Below are positions 1 through 6,402 of a stretch of 17,139 nucleotides of DNA, piece after piece. The notes below the pieces were generated by a model. That model saw only the letters and a list, made by a program, of their open reading frames with translations, was not told the origin of the DNA and searched no databases. Position numbers and translations under genes: made by a program. Origin of the DNA: an uncultured Prevotella sp. (GTDB lineage: Bacteria; Bacteroidota; Bacteroidia; Bacteroidales; Bacteroidaceae); the NCBI GenBank assembly GCA_947095945.1, contig CAMUQM010000019.1:1-17139 (forward strand). Reading direction: 5' to 3'. Within the stretch, counting starts at the first letter, position 1, and each line of letters begins with the position of its first letter.

Positions 1-559
1 TTGTCCACTTACGACTGAATCCAAGACGCTGATTATACTGACGAACTGACATCACCGCCTTTATAACACCGGGATCAGAGTAACTGTTTTTATCGTAAAT
101 ATCATTTACAGTCTTCTCTGTCATCGAATAGATAGCTTTCTTTAAAAAGCCAGGAACACGCAACTTAAACTTCATCAGATTACCTACAAGCATCATCAAA
201 TCCTGCGTGAAGCCTTGGAACTGATAAAGATAAGGCTGAATATCTTGCATCTTCTTACAATTCTTTTTGATACTTACATCTATCTCATCAAAGAAGTTAT
301 CATCAACATTATAAATATTTTTCATAGTCTTGCGCACACTCGCTTTTTCACCAAGTCCCAACTTATTGTTCAATGTTGGAACACGGAAAGTCTGCTTGTA
401 TGTACGAAGATCTGGAAGCATTGCTAAGTTACTGATACCCAAACGAGTTGCAAGTACTGCTTGAAAATAAACTCGAACAAGTGTCATATAGTCCTCCATG
501 CCACCAGTCTTTGACTGCGCAGCATCATTCTTTCCAAAGATTTTTGATAAGAATCCCAT
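1..559 (-). CDS. Unrecognised protein, N-terminal part (runs off left edge)
   Basis: An open frame of 186 codons runs from an ATG at 559-557 to the left edge without a stop, so the gene is partial and its C-terminus lies outside the window. The protein starts MGFLSKIFGKND and continues with MEDYMTLVRVYFQ. It is mostly polar and basic, with many Lys, Asp and Asn residues. I see no signal peptide, no convincing membrane segment and no catalytic motif; a moderately hydrophobic stretch near residues 125-145 looks amphipathic. I do not recognise the family and assign no function. Reasons to believe it is real: the long open frame, codon use like the neighbouring genes, and a Bacteroidetes-type -7 box (TAACTTTG on the minus strand, 617-624) about 58 bp upstream. 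It is divergent from the rfbA cluster, so a role in polysaccharide synthesis is not implied. Confidence 0.75.
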   Translation of the reverse strand, partial: MGFLSKIFGKNDAAQSKTGGMEDYMTLVRVYFQAVLATRLGISNLAMLPDLRTYKQTFRVPTLNNKLGLGEKASVRKTMKNIYNVDDNFFDEIDVSIKKNCKKMQDIQPYLYQFQGFTQDLMMLVGNLMKFKLRVPGFLKKAIYSMTEKTVNDIYDKNSYSDPGVIKAVMSVRQYNQRLGFSRKWT

Positions 560-616
560 ATCTTTTGTTTAAAGTTTTAAAGTTATTAAGATGAACTTTT
601 ATTTTTTTCTCGATTG

Positions 617-624
617 CAAAGTTA
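617..624 (-). promoter_or_regulatory. Promoter -7 box for the left-edge gene
   Basis: The minus strand reads TAACTTTG followed by C, matching the Bacteroidetes TAnnTTTG -7 consensus. It would start transcription near 610 and give a 5' UTR of about 50 nt before the ATG at 559. I do not see a clear TTG-type -33 element at 19-21 nt spacing, so the call rests on the -7 box and its position. Confidence 0.45.
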
Positions 625-698
625 ATAAAAAAACATGAAATTCACCTATTAAGTAAATGATTTCTCATTTTCACAGCTTTTAATTAAATTAAATTTAT

Positions 699-706
699 TA
701 CCTTTG
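699..706 (+). promoter_or_regulatory. Promoter -7 box upstream of the rfbA cluster
   Basis: TACCTTTG followed by C matches the Bacteroidetes TAnnTTTG -7 consensus and faces the rfbA-wzc cluster. A transcript would start near 712, giving a leader of about 220 nt before rfbA that contains the short ORF at 732-890. The -33 region is only T-rich, without a clear TTTG. The box is divergent from the one at 617-624, so this spacer would drive genes in both directions. Confidence 0.45.
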
Positions 707-731
707 CAATCAAGATATGTAATATTACAGA

Positions 732-890
732 ATGAGAGCGTGTAACGATAGAAACTTAACGAAAGGAATGGTTATCCTCAATGACTTTGTCATCTTGAGT
801 ATAACTCTATTACTACCTATGTTTGCACTTACAGTACATAGACAAGAATATATCCATAAACGAATAACGCTTAAGTATATAAATAAGTAA
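732..890 (+). CDS. Short ORF (52 aa), one hydrophobic segment, before rfbA
   Basis: ATG at 732 to TAA at 888-890 encodes 52 residues. A polar start (MRACNDRNLTKG) is followed by a hydrophobic stretch at about residues 13-34 and a basic tail with His, Lys and Arg (HKRITLKYINK). The layout resembles a single-pass membrane peptide. The pattern KGMVILNDFVIL also resembles the first membrane segment of undecaprenyl-phosphate sugar phosphotransferases (WcaJ/WbaP type), which often head exopolysaccharide loci, so it may be a remnant of such a gene. That is inference from a short pattern. It starts about 20 nt after the predicted transcription start and ends 40 bp before rfbA. It has no strong ribosome binding site and could be a chance frame in an untranslated leader; a hairpin at 777-799 lies inside it. 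Confidence 0.3.
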   Translation: MRACNDRNLTKGMVILNDFVILSITLLLPMFALTVHRQEYIHKRITLKYINK

Positions 891-930
891 TAACTACTAA
901 TTTAAAAACAGATATTCAAACCACTCTATT

Positions 931-1821
931 ATGAAAGGAATAGTCCTCGCAGGCGGTTCAGGCACACGCCTCTACCCTATCACTAAAGGAATAAGTAAAC
1001 AGCTTATACCAATTTATGACAAACCAATGATTTACTATCCAGTATCAGTATTGATGCTGGCTGGAATAAAAGAAATTCTGATTATCTCTACACCATTTGA
1101 TTTACCAGGCTTTAAACGTTTGTTAGGAGATGGAAGTAGTTTTGGGGTACGATTTGAATATGCAGAACAACCTTCACCAGATGGTCTTGCACAGGCATTT
1201 ATCATCGGCGAAGAATTTATTGGTAATGACTCTGTTTGCTTGGTTTTGGGAGATAATATTTTCTACGGAGCTGGCTTTAGTTCGTTATTACACAATAGTG
1301 TACTGAAAGCTGAAAAGGAGAATAAAGCAACCGTCTTTGGTTATTATGTAAATGATCCAGAAAGATATGGTGTTGCTGAATTTGATGAGACAGGAAAATG
1401 TATTAGCATAGAAGAAAAGCCCGAACATCCAAAGAGTAACTATGCTGTTGTAGGACTTTACTTCTATCCTAATAGTGTTGTTGAAATTGCGAAGAATATT
1501 AAGCCCTCATCACGAGGAGAATTAGAGATTACAACGGTTAATCAATGCTATCTTAAAGAAGACAATTTAATGGTACAAACTCTCCAACGTGGTTTTGCTT
1601 GGCTTGACACTGGCACACATGACAGTTTGGCAGAGGCAAGTACATTTATAGAATGTATTGAGAAACGACAAGGACTTAAGGTTGCATGCTTAGAAGAAAT
1701 AGCATATAAAAAAGGCTGGATAAATACAGAGAGACTTCGAGAAGAAGCACTGCCAATGATTAAGAATAACTATGGTAAGTATCTTCTTCAGCTTACTGAA
1801 GAACAAACTAATCTGAAATAA
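931..1821 (+). CDS. rfbA: Glucose-1-phosphate thymidylyltransferase
   Basis: RfbA (RmlA) joins dTTP and glucose-1-phosphate to make dTDP-glucose and pyrophosphate, the first step to dTDP-L-rhamnose and other dTDP-deoxysugars; it is cytoplasmic. At 296 residues it matches the family (E. coli 293). The nucleotidyltransferase signature GGSGTRLYP is at residues 8-16, followed by K23 in the SKQLIP motif. D108 in GDNIFYG is a metal-binding position, EEKP lies at 161-164, GELEIT at 196-201 and the WLDTGTH segment at 224-230. The ATG at 931 is the natural start because the Rossmann-like first strand begins at once (MKGIVLAGG). The Wzc gene follows after 33 bp on the same strand, so they are probably cotranscribed. 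rfbB, rfbC and rfbD are absent here, which is unusual compared with the common rfbACDB clusters. Confidence 0.96.
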   Translation: MKGIVLAGGSGTRLYPITKGISKQLIPIYDKPMIYYPVSVLMLAGIKEILIISTPFDLPGFKRLLGDGSSFGVRFEYAEQPSPDGLAQAFIIGEEFIGNDSVCLVLGDNIFYGAGFSSLLHNSVLKAEKENKATVFGYYVNDPERYGVAEFDETGKCISIEEKPEHPKSNYAVVGLYFYPNSVVEIAKNIKPSSRGELEITTVNQCYLKEDNLMVQTLQRGFAWLDTGTHDSLAEASTFIECIEKRQGLKVACLEEIAYKKGWINTERLREEALPMIKNNYGKYLLQLTEEQTNLK

Positions 1822-1854
1822 ATCCTTTACTGAATAAAAAGAAAAGTAGTAAAT

Positions 1855-4368
1855 ATGGAAGAAACAACTAAATTAGAACAAGGGAAGGAACAGGATGTTC
1901 ACGAAGAAAACTCTTCCTTTGATTTTGCCACCCTTTATCGAACTATTGTACTTAACTGGTACTGGTTTGTATTGTCATTGATTATTTTCGGTAGTTTAGG
2001 TGCTATCTATCTTAGATATGCTACACCAATGTATCAGTCTACTGCAAAATTACTGATTAAGGACGAGAGTAGTAGTAATAGACGTGGACAATCTTTGCAG
2101 AGCATGTCAAACCTCGGTATCATCTCAAACTCAACAGGAATTGATAATGAGATGGAGATTCTTACATCTCATTCTATTGCAGAAGATGCTATTAGAGACT
2201 TGAAGTTATATGTAAACTACTCTACAAAGGGAAGAGTAAAAGATGTTATTCTTTATCGCAACCAACCTCTTAACGTTGATGTTGATCAGGCTCACCTTGA
2301 AAGATTAAATGCTCCTATTAACTTGAGCATAACAAAGGATAGTTTGACTTATATTGTTAGTGGAACTTACTATGTACCAACTAACGATAACTCAAACGAA
2401 GGACCATACTCTATCAACAGAAAGTTCACAAGCCTTCCTGCTACAATAGCTACCCGTGCTGGTATTATTACTATCAGTTCTAACAACGGACATGCTATGA
2501 GAAGTGCACAAGCTCTTAATGTAAGCATTCTTTCACCAAGAATGGCAGCGAACAAGTATGCAAACGAACTTCAGGTTACACAAACCGCAAAGTCAACCTC
2601 TATTGCACAGCTACAGCTTACAGACGAAGTTCCACAGCGTTCGCTTGACTACCTCAAGCAGTTAGCAATTGTATACAACCGTCAGGCAAACGAGGATAAG
2701 AATACCATAGCACTTCGTACGGACAAGTTCATTAATGACCGTTTGGGTAAGATTAATGCTGAACTTGGCAAGACAGAAGGAGAACTGCAGAGCTATAAGC
2801 AGCAGAATGGTATTGTTGAGTTGAAGATGAATGCTGGTAACTCTGTTGCAAACCAGAATAGCTCTGAATTAAAGCTTGCAGAGGTAGAAACACAGATAGA
2901 ATTGTTCAATACAATTGCAAGAGAGGTTGAAAGTTCTTCTCGTAATCTTTCTCAGGTAATTCCGTCTAATGTAGGTTTGGACGACCAAAGTTCTACATCT
3001 TTGATTAATAAATACAATGAGTTAGTACTTGAGCGTAATCGTTTACTTCGTAGTGCATCTGAAAGTTCTCCTGTAGTAGAACCACTTACAGCTCAGATTC
3101 GCGAATTAAATGGTAATATCCGTCGTGCAATTTCAGCTGCACGTCAAAACTTACAGATTCAGCGTGATGCTGTTTCAGCACAGGTTAATAAGTTTAATGA
3201 GCAGGTAGCTGAGACTCCACAGCAGCAGCGCATGCTGACACAGATTGACCGTCAACAGGAGGTTAAGTCTGGCCTTTACCTCATGTTGCTTCAAAAGCGT
3301 GAGGAAAACAGTATCTCTTTGGCAGCTACTGCCGATAAGGGTAAACTCATTGATGACCCACAGCTGATTGGTAAGATTAGCCCTAATTCAACAACAATTA
3401 TGATTGTTGCTTTGTTGATTGGCTTAGCACTTCCTGTATTGGTAATTCTTATCTTACAGTTCTTCCGCTATAAGATTGAAGGTCATGATGATGTTGCACG
3501 CCTTACCAAGTTGCCTATTATCGCTGACGTTGCTATTGCCAGTAACAAGGCAAAGGGTAAAGCTGATATCGTTGTACATGAAAATCAGAATAACCAGATG
3601 GAAGAAATCTTCCGTTCAATGCGTACCAACCTTCAGTTTATGCTTAAGGAAGGACAGAAGGTTGTACTCTTTACCTCATCTACTTCTGGTGAAGGTAAGA
3701 CTTTTAACGCTGCAAACCTTTCTGTTAGTTTCGGTCTCTTAGGCAAGAAAGTTATCTTAGTTGGTCTTGATATTCGTCGTCCACGTTTGGCTGAACTATT
3801 TGGTATCAACGATCACAAGCATGGTATTACAAATCTTCTTGTAAAGGATAATCCAACAACAGAAGATTTACAGGAGCAAATATTACCTTCAGGAGTTAAC
3901 AAGAACTTGGATCTCCTTATGGCAGGTCCAATTCCTCCAAACCCTGCAGAGCTTATTGCACGTAACTCATTAAATATAATCATTAATCTCTTGAAGGAGA
4001 GATATGATTACATCATGATTGATACGGCTCCTGTTGGTTTGGTTACGGATACGCTTCAGATTGCACGTGTTGCAGACGCATCTATCTATATGTGTCGTGC
4101 GGACTACACTCCAAAGTCAAGTTTCAACTTGATTAATGCACTTGCAAATGAGAAGAAGTTCCCTAACATGGCTATCGTTCTTAATGGTATTGACATGTCT
4201 AAGAGAAAGTATAGCTATTACTATGGTTATGGTGGTTACGGTAAGTACGGTAGATATGGTAGAGCAAGCTACGGTACAAGCTATGGACAATATGGAAACT
4301 ATGGCAATTATGGTAACTATGCTAACAGCCACTATGGTAATAAGCACGATGACTCTATAAAGAGATAA
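1855..4368 (+). CDS. Wzc-like chain-length determinant/tyrosine autokinase
   Basis: This inner-membrane protein combines a Wzz polysaccharide co-polymerase part with a cytoplasmic BY-kinase; the family controls polymerisation and export of capsule or exopolysaccharide by cycles of tyrosine autophosphorylation. Order in the 837 residues: first membrane segment about 35-53, a long periplasmic region with predicted coiled coil (roughly 260-500), second membrane segment about 513-535, kinase about 580-780, and a tyrosine tail. Kinase motifs: EX2RX2R at 584-590, Walker A SGEGKT at 611-616, Walker A' GLDIRRPR at 637-644, Walker B IMIDTAP at 720-726. The Walker A' motif keeps D639, but the usual first acid of DxDxR is Gly637. 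The C-terminal 52 residues hold 15 tyrosines in Tyr-Gly repeats. It is longer than E. coli Wzc (720), mainly outside the kinase. No Wza or phosphatase gene adjoins it. Confidence 0.93.
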   Translation: MEETTKLEQGKEQDVHEENSSFDFATLYRTIVLNWYWFVLSLIIFGSLGAIYLRYATPMYQSTAKLLIKDESSSNRRGQSLQSMSNLGIISNSTGIDNEMEILTSHSIAEDAIRDLKLYVNYSTKGRVKDVILYRNQPLNVDVDQAHLERLNAPINLSITKDSLTYIVSGTYYVPTNDNSNEGPYSINRKFTSLPATIATRAGIITISSNNGHAMRSAQALNVSILSPRMAANKYANELQVTQTAKSTSIAQLQLTDEVPQRSLDYLKQLAIVYNRQANEDKNTIALRTDKFINDRLGKINAELGKTEGELQSYKQQNGIVELKMNAGNSVANQNSSELKLAEVETQIELFNTIAREVESSSRNLSQVIPSNVGLDDQSSTSLINKYNELVLERNRLLRSASESSPVVEPLTAQIRELNGNIRRAISAARQNLQIQRDAVSAQVNKFNEQVAETPQQQRMLTQIDRQQEVKSGLYLMLLQKREENSISLAATADKGKLIDDPQLIGKISPNSTTIMIVALLIGLALPVLVILILQFFRYKIEGHDDVARLTKLPIIADVAIASNKAKGKADIVVHENQNNQMEEIFRSMRTNLQFMLKEGQKVVLFTSSTSGEGKTFNAANLSVSFGLLGKKVILVGLDIRRPRLAELFGINDHKHGITNLLVKDNPTTEDLQEQILPSGVNKNLDLLMAGPIPPNPAELIARNSLNIIINLLKERYDYIMIDTAPVGLVTDTLQIARVADASIYMCRADYTPKSSFNLINALANEKKFPNMAIVLNGIDMSKRKYSYYYGYGGYGKYGRYGRASYGTSYGQYGNYGNYGNYANSHYGNKHDDSIKR

Positions 4369-4401
4369 ACTCAAAATCAAGAGAAAAATTCTAAACAGAC
4401 A

Positions 4402-4827
4402 ATGATTATTGCAGTTGACTTCGATGGAACCATCGTAGAACATAGATATCCTAAAATCGGTAGCGAAATTCCTTTCGCTACCGATACACTTAAAATGTTG
4501 ATTAAGGACGGTCATCAACTTATCTTATGGAGTGTCAGGGAAGGCGAATTACTCCAAGAAGCTGTTGATTGGTGTCATGAACGTGGTGTAGACTTTTGGG
4601 CTGTAAACAAAGACTATCCTGAAGAGGAAAAAGAGAAGAACAATCATTTTTCCAGAAAGCTAAAGGTAGAAATTTTTATTGACGATCGTAATCTTGGTGG
4701 TCTACCTGATTGGGGAACAATCTACCAAATGATTACCAACAATGAAACATGGGAAAGCCGTAACTTTGCACATCGTTCATTTGATAAACATGAACCTCCT
4801 AAGAAAAAACACTGGTGGAATTTCTAA
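4402..4827 (+). CDS. Small HAD-superfamily protein
   Basis: This 141-residue protein carries a minimal haloacid-dehalogenase-type fold. Motif I is DFDGT at residues 6-10 (Asp6 nucleophile, Asp8 acid/base). A motif II-like strand LILWSVREG at 40-48 gives Ser44. Lys86 or Lys88 may serve as motif III, and the motif IV acids are D94-D95 in IFIDDRN. There is no sizeable cap domain, so it would suit a large or exposed substrate. It resembles a conserved Bacteroidetes HAD family that includes the structurally studied B. thetaiotaomicron BT_0820, from memory. The substrate is unknown. It follows the Wzc gene after 33 bp and precedes a strong terminator, so it is the last gene of the unit. The C-terminus is basic and aromatic (KKKHWWNF). 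A link to polysaccharide synthesis is positional inference only. Confidence 0.8.
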   Translation: MIIAVDFDGTIVEHRYPKIGSEIPFATDTLKMLIKDGHQLILWSVREGELLQEAVDWCHERGVDFWAVNKDYPEEEKEKNNHFSRKLKVEIFIDDRNLGGLPDWGTIYQMITNNETWESRNFAHRSFDKHEPPKKKHWWNF

Positions 4828-4891
4828 TTTAAATGAGGATTTGTCGAAGTGCAATTACTCCTTAAAACTTCACTGTTTGAAACAATTCAAT

Positions 4892-4939
4892 AATAAAAGA
4901 CCATTTCAATACTTTTAAGTAAAGAAGTGGTCTTTTATT
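4892..4939 (+). terminator. Strong hairpin terminator after the rfbA-wzc-HAD unit
   Basis: Arms at 4892-4907 and 4924-4939 form a 16-bp stem with one T-G wobble around a 16-nt loop. The loop itself can fold further through TACT/AGTA. The 3' arm contains TCTTTTATTT, giving the U-rich end of a Rho-independent terminator, and the 5' arm is A-rich, so the element may also stop transcripts arriving from the other direction. It lies 65 bp after the HAD stop codon. Confidence 0.85.
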
Positions 4940-5305
4940 TGTTTATTTTAGAAAACAAAACTTATAAATTAAAAGTTGTTAAGTTATTAGTTTACATTTT
5001 TACATACCTTCTTTTATACATAATAAAGTCAACATTACAATTAATTATTTAAGGTTCTTCCATAAAGTATATAGATCTGAAATAGAATAAAAGATGATGG
5101 CATAACTATCAAAAATTAGATGATCTTACAAAAGAGGGTAAACTACAAAATATAATGTATAAAAGACAAATAAATACCATGTCTTTCCGTCTTCTACAAA
5201 CGACTTATTCCCATATCAACCGATGTTTGTAAACTATTTTCATGCACTTCAAAATCAACACATGCTCTTTGGACTTCTAAAAGATGCCTAAATGACTTGC
5301 AATAG

Positions 5306-5416
5306 GTACCCTTTTAGAGTGTTACTAACGCCCTTTTGAAGTCGAACTAAGCACCTTTTCTTGCACGACTCTATAACTAATTGATTTACTTTTGGTTGCA
5401 AACTCAATTTTTGTAC
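5306..5416. repeat. Dispersed intergenic repeat, copy 1
   Basis: This copy begins GTACCCTTTTAGAGTGTT and includes the best conserved core AGTGTTACTAACG (about 5318-5330). A CTTTTG-AG block, a CTATAACTAATTGATT block and a T-rich end follow. The same succession appears in copy 2 at 5678-5785. The order of blocks and spacing are conserved although many bases differ, which points to an old duplication or a dispersed family. A TACTTTTG box at 5387-5394 matches the promoter -7 consensus but is not conserved in copy 2. From memory, similar blocks occur in intergenic DNA of Prevotella genomes; I could not check this. Confidence 0.6.
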
Positions 5417-5677
5417 GTATTCTTGCCTTTACTTGTAGATGTATTATTCTAAATTATGTAATGATTTTTCAAAACTTATCTGCGGAAATTTTCGAAATAC
5501 TAAAATGAATAGGTTTTCTGTGTCCAACTCTCTAAAGATTTTATTCGACATATATTTTAGAAACTAACCAGAGATAACAGAAGAAAATTGTACAAATTCA
5601 ACATAGTCTAAAGATGTAATTTATCTTTGAAGCAGTCTACTACAGGTGATTAAATTTGTCAATGGAAAATCTAAAAT

Positions 5678-5785
5678 GTACTCTTTTAAAGTGTTACTAA
5701 CGTTCTTTTGGAGGTTAACTGATCAGCTTTTAATGAGGTGTTTTATAATTAATTGATTATCTGTTAGTTAAAATCTTATTTTAAG
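5678..5785. repeat. Dispersed intergenic repeat, copy 2
   Basis: This diverged copy of the element at 5306-5416 is in the same orientation with about 260 bp between the copies. It keeps GTACTCTTTTAAAGTGTT, the AGTGTTACTAACG core (about 5690-5702), a CTTTTGGAG block, and TATAATTAATTGATTA matching the later part of copy 1. Divergence is concentrated in the middle (about 5712-5738). No open frame spans it and no terminal inverted repeat or target duplication is evident. Confidence 0.6.
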
Positions 5786-5817
5786 AGGTCATTTTAGACT
5801 TGTTATTAATTAGTTTT

Positions 5818-5860
5818 GAAGGCAGATAGTATAAATATTTTCAGACAAGTATCTACCTTC
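5818..5860 (-). terminator. Hairpin after the helicase-lipoprotein unit
   Basis: Arms at 5818-5828 and 5850-5860 form an 11-bp stem. The single non-Watson-Crick position is a U-G wobble when read as minus-strand RNA but a C-A mismatch as plus-strand RNA, which favours use by the minus-strand operon ending at 5881. The U-tract after the stem is poor on the minus strand; the T-rich flank is on the other side. It may act as a 3'-end stabilising hairpin rather than a classical terminator. Confidence 0.4.
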
Positions 5861-5880
5861 TTTCTATTTGATGAATAACT

Positions 5881-6396
5881 TTAACGCTTGTTTCTTATCA
5901 TATCTTTATTCAGATGCGTTATAAATATCTGCTGTCCACCTTTGCTAAATACAATTTTATATATACCTCCAGCTTTATCTTTTCGTTCGTAGGTATAAGC
6001 AAACTTATTGATATCCCAGCAAGTATCACGTTGTGCAGCAAGATCTATACTCTGATAAAACTCCTTACTTGGAATAGTATCAAGAAGCAGTGTTGCCGAG
6101 TAGTTGCCACTTGCGACAGATTCTTCATCAGCAGCTAAGCTGACAGAATCGGGAATGAAAGGAGTTGCCTTTACGGTCTTATACTTAGGGAAACGAATAG
6201 AGGTAATACTGTGTAAGTCAACATTAAGTTTACCATTTTCAACATGTGGAGTAAACTCTTTTGCTGCAACAGTATCTTTATTGTCACTACCTTCAACTGA
6301 TTTACTTTGATGGCATGAAGCAATAGCGATAATGATAAATACAATACCAAAAACGATAGTTGCTACTACCTTTGAAAGACTCTTTTTCTTTTCCAT
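5881..6396 (-). CDS. Small putative lipoprotein of unknown function
   Basis: The 171-residue product starts with a basic stretch (MEKKKSLSK), a hydrophobic segment at about 10-26, and a lipobox-like IAS-C ending at Cys28. This predicts a lipoprotein of about 144 mature residues in the periplasm or outer membrane. The mature part begins with a low-complexity Ser/Asp/Lys linker. A region with alternating polar and hydrophobic residues follows, including FPKYKTVKATPFIPDS and a C-terminal GGIYKIVFSKGGQQIFITHL that looks like beta strands. I do not recognise the family. A plain membrane anchor instead of lipidation cannot be excluded, because Cys28 is followed by His. It starts 6 bp after the helicase stop, so the two are almost certainly cotranscribed, though no shared function is evident. 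Confidence 0.8.
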   Translation of the reverse strand: MEKKKSLSKVVATIVFGIVFIIIAIASCHQSKSVEGSDNKDTVAAKEFTPHVENGKLNVDLHSITSIRFPKYKTVKATPFIPDSVSLAADEESVASGNYSATLLLDTIPSKEFYQSIDLAAQRDTCWDINKFAYTYERKDKAGGIYKIVFSKGGQQIFITHLNKDMIRNKR

Positions 6397-6402
6397 TGTT
6401 TA

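Larger units (their letters stand above)
4940..5880. other. About 940-bp non-coding region between convergent operons
   Basis: No frame of useful length is open on either strand; stops are dense and the sequence is very AT-rich. Apart from the flanking hairpins it holds two diverged copies of one repeat (5306-5416 and 5678-5785). I see no RNA gene or insertion sequence. A 23-codon minus-strand stretch around 5040-5120 reads smoothly but is too short to be evidence of a gene remnant. Confidence 0.6.

Noticed and set aside
215..427. Plus-strand open frame inside the left-edge gene
   Set aside because: It lies wholly opposite the 186-codon minus-strand frame, and its Ile/Leu-rich composition is the usual antisense shadow.
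753..950. Similar short sequences GAAAGGAATGGT in the mini-ORF and GAAAGGAATAGT at the rfbA start, possibly a duplicated 5' end
   Set aside because: The similarity covers only about 12 bases and does not extend on either side, so chance is the simplest explanation.
4240..4340. Tandem-repeat array resembling a CRISPR or minisatellite
   Set aside because: The repetition is coding: it specifies the Tyr-Gly tail of the Wzc protein, in frame to its stop codon.
4117..4518. Long minus-strand open frame (133 codons) across the Wzc tail and the HAD start
   Set aside because: It spans two well-supported plus-strand genes, is rich in Ile, Val, Thr and Ser because the opposite strand encodes repetitive Tyr-Gly codons, and matches no family.
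5040..5120. Minus-strand stretch reading like a protein C-terminus (DSYAIIFYSISDLYTLWKN)
   Set aside because: It is only 23 codons between stops in AT-rich DNA, with no flanking frame in register, so it is not adequate evidence of a pseudogene.
4940..5880. Possible insertion sequence or toxin-antitoxin pair in the large gene-free region
   Set aside because: No transposase frame, terminal inverted repeat, target duplication or small paired ORFs could be found.
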